Source: VGBV01 sp963780395
GTDB taxonomy: Bacteria > Actinomycetota > Thermoleophilia > Solirubrobacterales > 70-9
Length of the DNA: 64,000 nt
Direction of reading: 5' to 3'
NCBI GenBank assembly: GCA_963780395.1
Contig: CAWABY010000004.1
Span: forward strand, 124,001-188,000
Each line of letters opens with the position of its first letter. The stretch's first letter is position 1. The position numbers and the translations under genes are program-made. The notes below the pieces were generated by a model. The model was not told the DNA's origin. It worked only from the letters and a program-made list of their open reading frames with translations, and searched no databases. This document shows, in pieces, positions 41,317-49,667 of this stretch.

Positions 41317-42734
41317 GCCTCTCCCCCATCGACCAGGTCCTCGGCGAGCCGGAAGATGTCCCCCGCGCCGATCGTGACCAGCATGTCCCCCTCGCCGAGC
41401 CGATCCCCGAGTGCGCGGGCGGCGAGCTCGCGGTCGGGCAGCCACCAGACCGGCCGGCCCCCCGCTCGCTCCGCTGCGGCCTCGGCCACCCAGCGCCCGG
41501 TGACCCCGGCGAGAGGGCCCACGGGCTGCTCGCGCGCCGGATAGACCTCGAGCACCGCGACCTCGTCGGCGGCGGCCAGGGCGGCGCCGAAGTCCTCGGC
41601 GAGGGCCTTGGTTCGCGAGAACAGGTGCGGCTGGAAGACGGCGATCAGCCTGCCCGGGGCTAGCTCGCGCGCGGCCTCCAGCGCCGCCCGCACCTCGGTC
41701 GGGTGATGGGCGTAGTCGTCGTAGATGCGGGCGCCGCCGCGCTCGCCCTTCAGCTCCATGCGCCTTGAGACCCCGCGGAAGCCGGCCAGCGCCTCGGCGG
41801 CGGCGTCCACCTCGGCGCCCGTCAGCGAGATGCCCGCGAGCGCCGCGGTGGCATTGGCGACGTTGTGGCGACCGGGCACCGCGAGGGTCACGTCCTGGTC
41901 GATGCCGGCGCCGGAGAGGTGAAAGCGCGATCCACCCTCGCCCGTGGCCTCGATCGCGCTCGCCACCATCTCGGCGGCAGGCACCGGTCGGGACCCCTCG
42001 GGGGGCTCCAGGGCGAAGCGGATCAGCTTCCGCGCGGCGGCTCCGTCGCCGGCGGCCAGCTCGGCCTCAGCCGCAAGCGCCAGCCCCTGGGCCGGCGCGG
42101 CGAACCTCCCAAAGGCAGCGGTCAGCTCGGCCAGCGAGCTCCAGGTCGAATGGTGGTCGAGCTCCACGTTCGTGATCACGGCGACCTCCGGCTCCAGCTC
42201 GAGGAAGCTGGCGTCGCTCTCGTCGGCCTCGGCCACCACCCATTCACCCTCGCCCCAGCCGGCGTTTGCGGCCCCTCCGCCGGGACCGGCGCCCGGCAGC
42301 TCCCCGCCGAGCAAGAAGGACGGGTCCGTCCCCGTCTCGCGCAGCGCGTGCACCAGCATCGCCGTCGTCGTCGTCTTCCCGTGCGTCCCGGATACCGCGA
42401 GCAGGCGCCGGCCCCGGCAGAGCTCCGCCAGCAGCGCGCCGCGGTGCAGCACCCGCTGGCCGCGCTCGCGGGCGATCGCCAGCTCGGGGTTGTCCTCGCC
42501 GATCGCGGTCGAGACCACCACCTCGGCGTCCTCGGGCACTTGGGCGGCGTCGTGGCCGATCGCCGGCTCCAGGCCCGCCGCCCGCAGCCGCGCCAAGTAC
42601 GAGGACTCCGAGCGGTCCGAGCCGGTGACCTCGGCCCCCAGCTCCGCGCAGACGAGGGCAAGGCCGCTCATGCCGGCGCCCCCGATCGCGACGAAGTGGA
42701 GCCGCCTGTCCTTCCAGTCGGCGGGCTCGGTCAC
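41313..42734 (-). CDS. murC: UDP-N-acetylmuramate--L-alanine ligase
   Basis: Adds L-Ala to UDP-MurNAc. The 473-residue protein starts with a Rossmann-like FVAIGGAGMSGLALV, has the ATP-binding SGTHGKTTTTAMLV near residue 115, DESDASFLELEPEVAVITNVELDH, and the C-terminal domain with IYDDYAHHPTEVRAAL and FQPHLFSRTKAL. These are MurC-specific. It overlaps murG upstream and murB downstream by 4 bp each. No defect is seen. Confidence 0.96.
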   Translation of the reverse strand: MTEPADWKDRRLHFVAIGGAGMSGLALVCAELGAEVTGSDRSESSYLARLRAAGLEPAIGHDAAQVPEDAEVVVSTAIGEDNPELAIARERGQRVLHRGALLAELCRGRRLLAVSGTHGKTTTTAMLVHALRETGTDPSFLLGGELPGAGPGGGAANAGWGEGEWVVAEADESDASFLELEPEVAVITNVELDHHSTWSSLAELTAAFGRFAAPAQGLALAAEAELAAGDGAAARKLIRFALEPPEGSRPVPAAEMVASAIEATGEGGSRFHLSGAGIDQDVTLAVPGRHNVANATAALAGISLTGAEVDAAAEALAGFRGVSRRMELKGERGGARIYDDYAHHPTEVRAALEAARELAPGRLIAVFQPHLFSRTKALAEDFGAALAAADEVAVLEVYPAREQPVGPLAGVTGRWVAEAAAERAGGRPVWWLPDRELAARALGDRLGEGDMLVTIGAGDIFRLAEDLVDGGEA

Positions 42735-43828
42735 CGGCCCGCTCCTGCCGCGGCCAGGACTTCGCCGGCGATTCGCTCTGCCGCGTCCGGGCGGGCCAGG
42801 TCCCCGGCGGCCGCCGCCATCCGGGCCAGGCGCTCAGGGTCAGCCAGCAGGGCAGTCGCCTCGGCGCGTAGGCGCTCGGGGGTCAGCTCGGTGTCGCTGA
42901 TCACGACCGCGGCGCCCCCCGCCTCCATCCAGCGGGCGTTGGCGCTCTGGTGGTCTGCGGTCGCGTGCGGATAGGGAACAAGGATCGCGGGGCGCCCGGC
43001 GGCCGCGACCTCCATCACCGAGCCCCCCGCCCGAGCCACGACGAGGTCCGCGGCCGCAAGCACGTCGCCCAGCGAGGGCTCGTACTCGCGCAGCAGGTAG
43101 CGCTCCTGTCCGCCGGCGAGCACCCAGCGCTCCTTCAGCTCGGCGTAGTCGCGGCGCCCGGTCACATGCACGACCCAGGGCCGTCCGGTGTGCTCCGCGC
43201 CGCCCTCCTCGCCGCCGAAGGCCGCGAACGCCGCCTGGTTGACGCTGAGGGCGCCGATGCTGCCGCCGACCACCGCGATGCAGGAGTCGCCCATGGGGAT
43301 CGCGAAGTGGCGCCGCGCCGCGGCCGGGTCGGCCTCGAGCACCGGGCGCGGCACCGGCCTGCCCGTCAGCAAGTAGGGCTCGCCCTCGCGACCGGGGATC
43401 GGGAAGGCAAGGCAGACCCGGCGCGCGCGGCGCGCGAGCATGCGGTTGGCCAAGCCCAGGTGGCTGTCGGCCTCGGTCAGCACCAGCGGCAGCCCCATCC
43501 GCACCGCGGCCAGGCCGACCGGCCCGGCGACGTAGCCGCCGCCTCCCATCACGACGTCCGTCCCTCGCTCGCGCAGCACTCTCCTGGCCGCGGGCACGGC
43601 GGCGGCCGCGCGGCCCACGGCTGCGACGGCCTTGAAGGGGTTGCGGCGGTCGAGCCCGCTGACCGCGAGGAAATCGATCTCGTAACCGGCCTCTGGCACC
43701 AGATCGGCCTCGGCTCGCTCGCGCGTGCCGATGAAGCTGACATCAGCGCGACCGCTATCGCGCAGCGCGTCGGCGACGGCGATCGCGGGGACCACGTGTC
43801 CCGCCGTGCCGCCGGCCGCTATCACCAC
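42731..43828 (-). CDS. murG: UDP-GlcNAc--lipid I N-acetylglucosaminyltransferase
   Basis: Makes lipid II at the inner face of the membrane. The 365-residue GT28 enzyme begins with MVIAAGGTAGHVVPAIAVADAL, the MurG N-terminus, and has MGGGGYVAGPVGLAA near residue 95 and LVVARAGGSVMEVAAAGRPAILVPYPHATADHQ near 255. The GTG at 43828 is the first plausible start; residues R-A-R before it also look family-like, so the true start may be slightly upstream. It overlaps the open C-terminal frame of ftsW. Confidence 0.95.
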   Translation of the reverse strand: MVIAAGGTAGHVVPAIAVADALRDSGRADVSFIGTRERAEADLVPEAGYEIDFLAVSGLDRRNPFKAVAAVGRAAAAVPAARRVLRERGTDVVMGGGGYVAGPVGLAAVRMGLPLVLTEADSHLGLANRMLARRARRVCLAFPIPGREGEPYLLTGRPVPRPVLEADPAAARRHFAIPMGDSCIAVVGGSIGALSVNQAAFAAFGGEEGGAEHTGRPWVVHVTGRRDYAELKERWVLAGGQERYLLREYEPSLGDVLAAADLVVARAGGSVMEVAAAGRPAILVPYPHATADHQSANARWMEAGGAAVVISDTELTPERLRAEATALLADPERLARMAAAAGDLARPDAAERIAGEVLAAAGAGR

Positions 43829-45116
43829 TCGTGCCCGTTCCAGCTCTTCGTCTCCTAGTCTCGCCGCCGCCGTCGAGCATGCGGAGTTTGCCAGCGCCCG
43901 TGGACCCGACGGCGCGCGCCCGCGAGGCGGCCGATCCCTTGGTGCGTGCCTTGCTCGCCGAGGCCCCCGCCGGGCGCCGCGCCACGTTCAGGATCAGTCC
44001 CGTCGCGGCCAGGGTCACGATCAGGCTGGTGCCTCCATACGAGACGAACGGCAGGGGCACACCGGTCAGCGGGGCCAGCCCCAAAACCGCGAACAGGTTG
44101 ATCGACGCCTGCACCAGGATCAGCGAGGTGAGCCCTGCCGCCAGCAGCTTGCCGTAGCGGTCGCGCGCTCTGTGCGCGGCACGGAAGCCCGCGTAGCCGT
44201 AGATCGCGAACAGGCCGATCAGCACGAACATCCCCGCCAGCCCCGCCTCCTCGCCGATTACCGCGGCGATCATGTCGGTGTGGGCCTCGGGCAGGTAGAA
44301 GGCCTTCTGCACGCTCTCGCCGAGCCCGACCCCGAACACGCCTCCCGAGCCCAGCGCGATCGAGGCCTGGATTCCCTGGAAGCCGGCGCCGCCCGGGTCG
44401 GCGCCGGGGTTGAGGAACCCGGTCAGCCGCTCCTGCTGGTAGGGGTTGGTCGCGATCACCGCGATCACGGCGACCGCGCCGAGCAGCGCCACGGGTACCA
44501 GCGTCCTGGGCTTGACGCCCGCGACCAGCAGCAGGCACCCGAGCGCGAAGGTCGTGGTCAGGGCGGTCCCCAGGTCGGGCTGCAGCGCGATCAGCGCCAG
44601 CGCCAGCCCCGCCATCAGCAGCAGCGGCCCCAGCCCCTCGAGACTGCGGATCCGCTTCGGCCGCGAGGCCAGCAGGTGCGCCCCGTACAGGACCAAGGCC
44701 ACCTTGGCCAGCTCCGAGGGCTGGAACTGGACCAGCCCGGCGCCGATCCAGCGCTGCGAGCCGTTGACGGTCTGTCCCACGCCGGGGAGCATCACCGCGA
44801 CCAGCAGGATCAGCGCGGCGGCGACCAGCAGCGGGGTCATCGCCCGCGCCACCGCCACCCCGCGGACCGAGGCCACCCGCATCGCCAGCAGGCCGATCGC
44901 GGCGAAGATCAGCGTCCGCTTCAGGTACTCGGCGCCGTCGCCGCCCCCCTCGGCCAGCAGCGAAGTCGCCGAGCTGGCGCTGAAGACCATCACGGCGCCC
45001 AGCGCTAGCAGGCACAGCGTCGCCGTCAGCAGCAGCGAGTACTCGATCGGAGGCGCCGTCCGCTTGGCGGGTTTTCGACCGCTCGCCGTCCGCTTGGGGG
45101 GCTTTCGGCCGCTCAC
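43755..45116 (-). CDS. ftsW: Lipid II polymerase FtsW (SEDS family)
   Basis: Septal peptidoglycan glycosyltransferase with about ten transmembrane helices. The GTG at 45116 overlaps the murD stop (GTGA). Motifs are NGSQRWIGAGLVQFQPSELAKVA, LLMAGLALALIALQPDLGTAL, EAHTDMIAAVIGEEAGLAG and LPFVSYGGTSLIVTLAATGLI. After the last helix the frame stays open as an Arg/Gly-rich tail and runs 74 bp into murG. Since other genes here overlap by 4 bp, a missed indel near 43870 may have removed the true stop. Confidence 0.92.
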   Translation of the reverse strand: MSGRKPPKRTASGRKPAKRTAPPIEYSLLLTATLCLLALGAVMVFSASSATSLLAEGGGDGAEYLKRTLIFAAIGLLAMRVASVRGVAVARAMTPLLVAAALILLVAVMLPGVGQTVNGSQRWIGAGLVQFQPSELAKVALVLYGAHLLASRPKRIRSLEGLGPLLLMAGLALALIALQPDLGTALTTTFALGCLLLVAGVKPRTLVPVALLGAVAVIAVIATNPYQQERLTGFLNPGADPGGAGFQGIQASIALGSGGVFGVGLGESVQKAFYLPEAHTDMIAAVIGEEAGLAGMFVLIGLFAIYGYAGFRAAHRARDRYGKLLAAGLTSLILVQASINLFAVLGLAPLTGVPLPFVSYGGTSLIVTLAATGLILNVARRPAGASASKARTKGSAASRARAVGSTGAGKLRMLDGGGETRRRRAGTGTSGDSGRRHGGTRGPRDRRRRRAAR

Positions 45117-46495
45117 AGGGCCTCCACCAGGTCCCGGAAGCGCTCGCCGCGCTGCTCGAAGTCCGCGAAGGCGTCGAAGCTGGCGCACGCCGGGGACAGC
45201 AGGACGACCTCGCCGGCACGCGCTCGCCCGGCGGCGTCGGCCACCGCGCGCTCGAGCGTCCCGCTGGGGATCAGCTCCACTCCGGCCTCCCTGGCCGGCG
45301 CCAGGTCGCGCTCCAGCTCGTCAGCGGCCTCGCCGATCAGGTAGGCCGCGACGCAGCGCTCGGCGACCGCTCCCGCAAGCGGCTCGAAGCTCTCGCCCTT
45401 GACCGAGCCGCCGAGGATGACGTGGACGCCGCCCTCGAAGGCGCCGATCCCGGCTAGGGCCGAGGCGACGTTGGTGGCCTTGGAGTCGTTGACGTAGAGG
45501 ACGTTGTCGCGCTCGCGCACGCGCTCGAGCCGATGCGGGACACCCTCGAAGCTGCGCAGCCCCTCGGCCACGTCCTCGCGGGGGATGCCGGCTGCGAGCG
45601 CCGCGGCGGCCGCTCCCATCGCGTTCTCGACATTGTGGGCGCCCAGCAGCCGCAGCTCCGACGCCTCCAGCAGCGCTTCCTCGCCGGCGAAGATGACGCC
45701 CCCGCGCAGGCTCAGCTCGCAATCGGGGTCGGCGACGCCCTCGGGCGCCTCGGACGGGCAGAAACGCACCCGCCGCGCGCAGCCGCCGAGGTCGCGATCG
45801 GCCAGCTCGGGCTCAGAGCCGTTGTAGACGGCGACGTCGTCGTTGCCCTGGTTCGCGAACACCCTCAGCTTCGCCGCCAGGTACTCCTCCATGGTCCCGT
45901 GACGGTCGAGGTGGTCGGGAGCCAGGTTCAGGAGCACGGCGCACTCGGGAGCGAAGGCGCTCGAGTCCTCGAGCTGGAAGCTCGACGCCTCGCAGACGAC
46001 GGTGGCGTCCTCGTCGAGCTCGCCCGCCAGCGAAGCCAGGGGCGTGCCGACGTTGCCGGCGACCGCGACCGGCATCCCGGCCTGGCGGTGGATGTGCCCC
46101 AGCAGCTCGGTCGTGGTCGTCTTGCCGTTGGTTCCGGTGACCGCGCAGAAGACGTTTGGGATGGCCCGCCAGGCGAGCTCCAGCTCCCCCGCCACCTCGA
46201 GGGAGCGCTCGCGCGCGGCGACGATCACGGCGGCGTCCTGAGGCACGCCCGGGCTCTTGACCACGGTCTTGACCTCGTCGAGCAGCGCCGTTCCGTCCAC
46301 GTCCAAACTGACTTCGACGCCTGCCTGAGCCAACCCTTCCGCCTCCTGGGGCCTGCCTGAGTCACACCCCAGCACGCGCTCGCCCCGCTCGGCCAGCAGG
46401 CGCGCGACCGCGGCCCCCGAGCGCGCCAATCCCACCACCAGGAAGGGCCCCGGCGGCAGCGGCGGCCGCAGGCGCAGATCGCCGAATTGGTTCAC
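45113..46495 (-). CDS. murD: UDP-N-acetylmuramoylalanine--D-glutamate ligase
   Basis: Adds D-Glu to UDP-MurNAc-L-Ala. The GTG at 46495 gives 460 residues with FLVVGLARSGAAVARLLAERG, KSPGVP, the ATP-binding AVTGTNGKTTTTELLGHI, EASSFQLEDSSAFAPECAVLLN, DSKATNVASA and LLSPACASFDAFADFEQRGE, all MurD signatures. It overlaps ftsW by 4 bp downstream. Upstream, five genes not normally part of dcw separate it from mraY, so it probably has its own promoter. The 74-bp gap at 46496-46569 holds GC-rich inverted repeats but no clear -10 box. Confidence 0.95.
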   Translation of the reverse strand: MNQFGDLRLRPPLPPGPFLVVGLARSGAAVARLLAERGERVLGCDSGRPQEAEGLAQAGVEVSLDVDGTALLDEVKTVVKSPGVPQDAAVIVAARERSLEVAGELELAWRAIPNVFCAVTGTNGKTTTTELLGHIHRQAGMPVAVAGNVGTPLASLAGELDEDATVVCEASSFQLEDSSAFAPECAVLLNLAPDHLDRHGTMEEYLAAKLRVFANQGNDDVAVYNGSEPELADRDLGGCARRVRFCPSEAPEGVADPDCELSLRGGVIFAGEEALLEASELRLLGAHNVENAMGAAAAALAAGIPREDVAEGLRSFEGVPHRLERVRERDNVLYVNDSKATNVASALAGIGAFEGGVHVILGGSVKGESFEPLAGAVAERCVAAYLIGEAADELERDLAPAREAGVELIPSGTLERAVADAAGRARAGEVVLLSPACASFDAFADFEQRGERFRDLVEAL

Positions 46496-46569
46496 ATAAC
46501 CGGATTCGGCGGGCCCCAGATTTCCCCTGCCTATGCGGTTTCCGCCCGTGTCGGGGCGGAGTCCGCCTT

Positions 46570-46890
46570 CTACTCGCGCTTCGCGGCCTCCTGTCCCGCC
46601 TCTCCGCGCTTTTCGACGATCCAGAAGTGCGAGTACCGCTTGACCACTTCCTCGACGCCTGGCCCAGCGCCACTCGCGATGTGCCCGGGCACCACGGCGA
46701 AGTGGGTCGCGTCTGAGCGGACCTCCTCCCACTCCCCTTTGGTTAGCCGTATGTAGTCGCTGCAGTCGAGCCGCCAGCACTCACATCGAAAGCCCGCCGC
46801 CGGCAGGCCATCGCTCAGCCACTCGGCTTTGCGCTCGTTCAGGTCCCGGAAAAAGGCCTCGTTCTGCGCGATGCGCTTCTCATGGGACAC
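46570..46890 (-). CDS. Conserved hypothetical protein (106 residues)
   Basis: Start GTG at 46890. The sequence SHEKRIAQNEAFFRDLNERKAEW opens with an amphipathic helix. It then has FRCECWRLDCSDYIRLTKGEWEEVRSD with three Cys in a C-x-C-x4-C arrangement, followed by FAVVPGHIASGAGPGVEEVV and FWIVEKRGEAG. This pattern is familiar from many small actinobacterial proteins of unknown function; the Cys cluster suggests metal binding. It sits between murD and a secreted metalloprotease gene, read in the same direction as both. Confidence 0.65.
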   Translation of the reverse strand: MSHEKRIAQNEAFFRDLNERKAEWLSDGLPAAGFRCECWRLDCSDYIRLTKGEWEEVRSDATHFAVVPGHIASGAGPGVEEVVKRYSHFWIVEKRGEAGQEAAKRE

Positions 46891-46910
46891 CGAGCCAGTG
46901 TCCCAGGTCC

Positions 46911-46938
46911 GATCAAGCCGCGCTAGCGGCGCTTGATC
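46911..46938. terminator. Inverted repeat across the metalloprotease stop codon
   Basis: GATCAAGC (46911-46918) and GCTTGATC (46931-46938) pair perfectly around a GC-rich core that contains the stop codon at 46923-46925. A terminator or mRNA-end structure between this gene and the downstream small gene is the likeliest role. Confidence 0.4.
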
Positions 46939-48305
46939 ACGCGGAAACTGGTCTTCGCGGGGCTCGGGTCGGTGAGGCCGGCGCGGTCGGTGGCGGTGAT
47001 GCGGATCGTGTGGCGGCCGCGCTTGACCTTGGTCTTGTAGGGCGAGGAGCAGGGCTGCGGCTTGCGCCCGTCGAGCTTGCAGCTGAAGCTGGAGCGCTCG
47101 GTCGAGCGGAAGCGGACCTTGGCGCGCTTCAGCGGGCTGGCGGCGAGCGGCTCGACCTCGAGGATGGTGTTGGGACGCTGCGTGTCCGGCGGCGTGCAGG
47201 CGCTGACCGGGCAGAGGAAGCCCGACTGGGCCAGGTTCCAATGGTCGGCGAGGTAGCTGCCGCCCGCGGGGGCGACGTTGAAGAAGTCGTCCTTGTTGCA
47301 GTCCCAGGCCTGGGACACCTCGCTGTAGGGATCGGGAGGAGCCGAGACGTCGCCGTCGCAGTTGGGGTCCACGAAGAGGCTGCCGGGGCCGCCGTCCTCG
47401 TAGCACATGAGGTCGTACTGGTCGTTGCAGTGCCCCGCCCCGGAGCTGTTGGGCGAGGACATCTGCACTGCGCCGAGCGTGTGGCTGACCTCGTGCAGCG
47501 CGACCTCGACCTGCAGCCGGCTGGTGGTCCCCGGGACGAACGGCTGTGTGCTGCCGAAGAAGTCAGAGCCCCCGCGGCCGTAGAGCATCGAGAACAGGCC
47601 CCCTTGGTCGTGCAGCGGGCCGGAGCTGGGCAGGTCGGTGACCCCCGGGCTGATCAGCGCCTGCGCCTCGCCGGCGATTCCCGCGGGCGTCACCAGGTCG
47701 GCGTAGATCAGGTAGTTGCGCGGCCCGAACTGCGGGCCGAGCCTGCGGATGACGTCCTCGGCGACCTTGTCGAAGGCGTCGAACGGGGGCGAGCTGTAGT
47801 GCTCCTTCGTCTGCGGTAGGGCCACCTTCTGGATGTCGAGGCAGTGCGGGCCCTCGAAGGTCCCGATGTCGAAGCGGATCGAAAGCAAGCCGCCGGACTC
47901 CGAGGCCACGAACTCCGCCAGCGAGCGAACCCCGGCTTCGATGACCGGGCCGTAGGTCGGCAGGCGGTTGCCGACGCCGGCCGGATGGGCGTAGATCACC
48001 TTGATCACCCTGGCGGCGCCGCCGTGAGGGTCGTTGGCTCGGTCATCGGTACCGCTGCTGACCGTCGGACAGGTGCTCGGCGCGGCCGCGCGGCCGGCGA
48101 TGCTCTGCGGCGCCGGGGCGGCCGCGTCGCTCCCGTCCACGAACTCGCCGCGGGGGTCGCCGTGGCGCCAGACCTCGACCTGCTGGCCGGCGACGTTGCG
48201 GGTGCTGACGTCGGTCGTGCCGCCGGGGTGGTCAGCCGAAGCGGACGGCACCCCGATGGCCCCAAGGAGAAGGGCAGAGAAGGCGAGGCCGCGCACGCGG
48301 TTCAT
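46923..48305 (-). CDS. Secreted zinc metalloprotease-like protein with C-terminal Ig-like domain
   Basis: Start ATG at 48305, giving a signal peptide (MNRVRGLAFSALLLGAIGV, cut after SASA). The catalytic region has VEVALHEVSHTLGAVQ near residue 270, an HExxH motif with two zinc His and the catalytic Glu, followed by GHCNDQYDLMCY, where a third His and a Met-turn-like D-L-M could complete a metzincin site. The last 90 residues (RAKVRFRSTERSSFSCKLDGR; HTIRITATDRAGLTDPSPAKT) resemble bacterial Ig-like domains common in this group. The substrate is unknown. It lies inside the dcw cluster, between mraY and murD. Confidence 0.72.
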   Translation of the reverse strand: MNRVRGLAFSALLLGAIGVPSASADHPGGTTDVSTRNVAGQQVEVWRHGDPRGEFVDGSDAAAPAPQSIAGRAAAPSTCPTVSSGTDDRANDPHGGAARVIKVIYAHPAGVGNRLPTYGPVIEAGVRSLAEFVASESGGLLSIRFDIGTFEGPHCLDIQKVALPQTKEHYSSPPFDAFDKVAEDVIRRLGPQFGPRNYLIYADLVTPAGIAGEAQALISPGVTDLPSSGPLHDQGGLFSMLYGRGGSDFFGSTQPFVPGTTSRLQVEVALHEVSHTLGAVQMSSPNSSGAGHCNDQYDLMCYEDGGPGSLFVDPNCDGDVSAPPDPYSEVSQAWDCNKDDFFNVAPAGGSYLADHWNLAQSGFLCPVSACTPPDTQRPNTILEVEPLAASPLKRAKVRFRSTERSSFSCKLDGRKPQPCSSPYKTKVKRGRHTIRITATDRAGLTDPSPAKTSFRVIKRR

Positions 48306-48436
48306 GCCTGCTGAATCGGCCCCCCAGCCACGCCTCTTTAGCCCTACGCCTCGCACGGACGCTTTGCCGTCCCGGCTCGGCGGCCAGGCGTCCCGCGCGA
48401 TGTAGGCTCCCCGGACGCGACGAAAGGACGGCCTGG

Positions 48437-48700
48437 ATGGCTACGTACGTGATGACCCACGAAGTGGACGATGTCGGGCGTTGGTTGAGCTCGCCGAAGC
48501 GTGAGGAAGTGTTCGGGCCGCTGGGCATCACCGTGCGCACCTTCCGGGATCCGGACGGGTCCAACAAGACCGCGCTCATCGCCGAGATTCCCGACATGGA
48601 GGCCTTCCAGGAGTTCATGAAGACCGACGCCGCCGCGGATGCCATGAAGCACGACGGCGTCAATCCGGAGACGGTGCTCGTGCTGAGCGAAGGCGACTAG
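48437..48700 (+). CDS. Small conserved hypothetical protein, possible alpha-beta barrel dimer
   Basis: An 87-residue product from ATG at 48437, with AAAGGA upstream and TAGGCT about 30 nt before the start. The sequence (ATYVMTHEVDDVGRWLSS; ITVRTFRDPDGSNKTALIAE; MEAFQEFMKTDAAADAMKHDG) has the alternating strand-helix pattern and size of antibiotic-monooxygenase-like or Dabb dimeric barrels. I cannot name a function. It is the only plus-strand gene in the dcw region, which implies separate control. Confidence 0.6.
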   Translation: MATYVMTHEVDDVGRWLSSPKREEVFGPLGITVRTFRDPDGSNKTALIAEIPDMEAFQEFMKTDAAADAMKHDGVNPETVLVLSEGD

Positions 48701-48722
48701 CGGAAGCTACGCGCTGCGGCGC

Positions 48723-49613
48723 TCAGAGCTCGCAGCCGATTGGGGCTTCGACGTCGCAAAGGTCGACACCTGCACCGCCGTCGCCGCTGTCGCTCCCGTC
48801 GAAGCCATGCAACTCGTCGTCACCGCCGAGCCCATGCAGCTCGTCGTCGCCAGCGTGGCCGTATATGACCTCGTTGATGCCGGACCCACGGAGCACATCC
48901 GGGCCGAACGTCCCTATCAGCGTCTCGAAGGTGCCGGAGATCCGATCGCTGCCTTGTCCGCTCGCGGTTCCGGCCGCGAGGTCGACGGTGACGGGCAAGC
49001 CCGCTGACGAAAGCGTACGGAAGTCCAGCGTGTCGAAGTCGGGACCTCCGCGGTAGTGATCGTCGCCGGGATCTCCGAAGAAGGTGTCGCTGCTCCCACC
49101 GCTGCTCCCACCGCTTTCCATCGTGTCCGAGCCGCCCCCACCGATGAACCACTCGAGGGCCTTACCTCCGATCAGCAGGTCGTCGCCCGGCCCTCCGTCG
49201 ACATAGGACTCGGCATCCGCCGGCGCGACATAGGACTCGGGATCCGCCGCCCGAAGGTCGGGAAACGATAGGGCGGTTTCTGCAGCCCCCTTGGACCCGA
49301 CTTCGGCCTGAGGAGCGCCGAGGTGCGAGATTCGATCCCGTCCGGGCCCACCGAAGAGGTCAGCCTGGCCGCGACCGGCGCAGATCAGGTCATTTCCCCC
49401 TTTACCCCTGATGTCGTCGCCGCCGCCTCGACCGACGATCACGTCGCGTCGGGCGGTGCCGGAGATGGCATCGAAAGTGCGAGTGCCGACGATCGTCGCC
49501 GGCTTCTTGAAGCACCGCGGTTTCTTCGCTTCGGCGCCGGCAGGGAGCAACACCACTAGCGCCGTTGCCAACACGGCAAAGTACCCCCCGCGGATCTGCG
49601 AGATCAGCGCCAT
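48723..49613 (-). CDS. Secreted RTX-type calcium-binding repeat protein
   Basis: About 297 residues from ATG at 49613; a TTG at 49625 is an alternative. A signal peptide (GYFAVLATALVVLLPAGAEA) is followed by glycine-aspartate nonapeptide repeats of the G-G-x-G-x-D-x type: RGGGDDIRGKGGNDLICAG, GGPGRDRI, GGPGDDLLIGG, GDPGDDHYRGG and HAGDDELHGLGGDDELHGFD. Such repeats bind calcium and fold outside the cell. No protease or toxin domain is attached, and no type I secretion genes are nearby, so export is by the signal peptide. It lies 55 bp after mraY. Confidence 0.75.
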   Translation of the reverse strand: MALISQIRGGYFAVLATALVVLLPAGAEAKKPRCFKKPATIVGTRTFDAISGTARRDVIVGRGGGDDIRGKGGNDLICAGRGQADLFGGPGRDRISHLGAPQAEVGSKGAAETALSFPDLRAADPESYVAPADAESYVDGGPGDDLLIGGKALEWFIGGGGSDTMESGGSSGGSSDTFFGDPGDDHYRGGPDFDTLDFRTLSSAGLPVTVDLAAGTASGQGSDRISGTFETLIGTFGPDVLRGSGINEVIYGHAGDDELHGLGGDDELHGFDGSDSGDGGAGVDLCDVEAPIGCEL

Positions 49614-49667
49614 CCCTTGGCACAACCTTACCGCGGTGTTCCCGGGCCGCCAACCTCACTATTCGAG

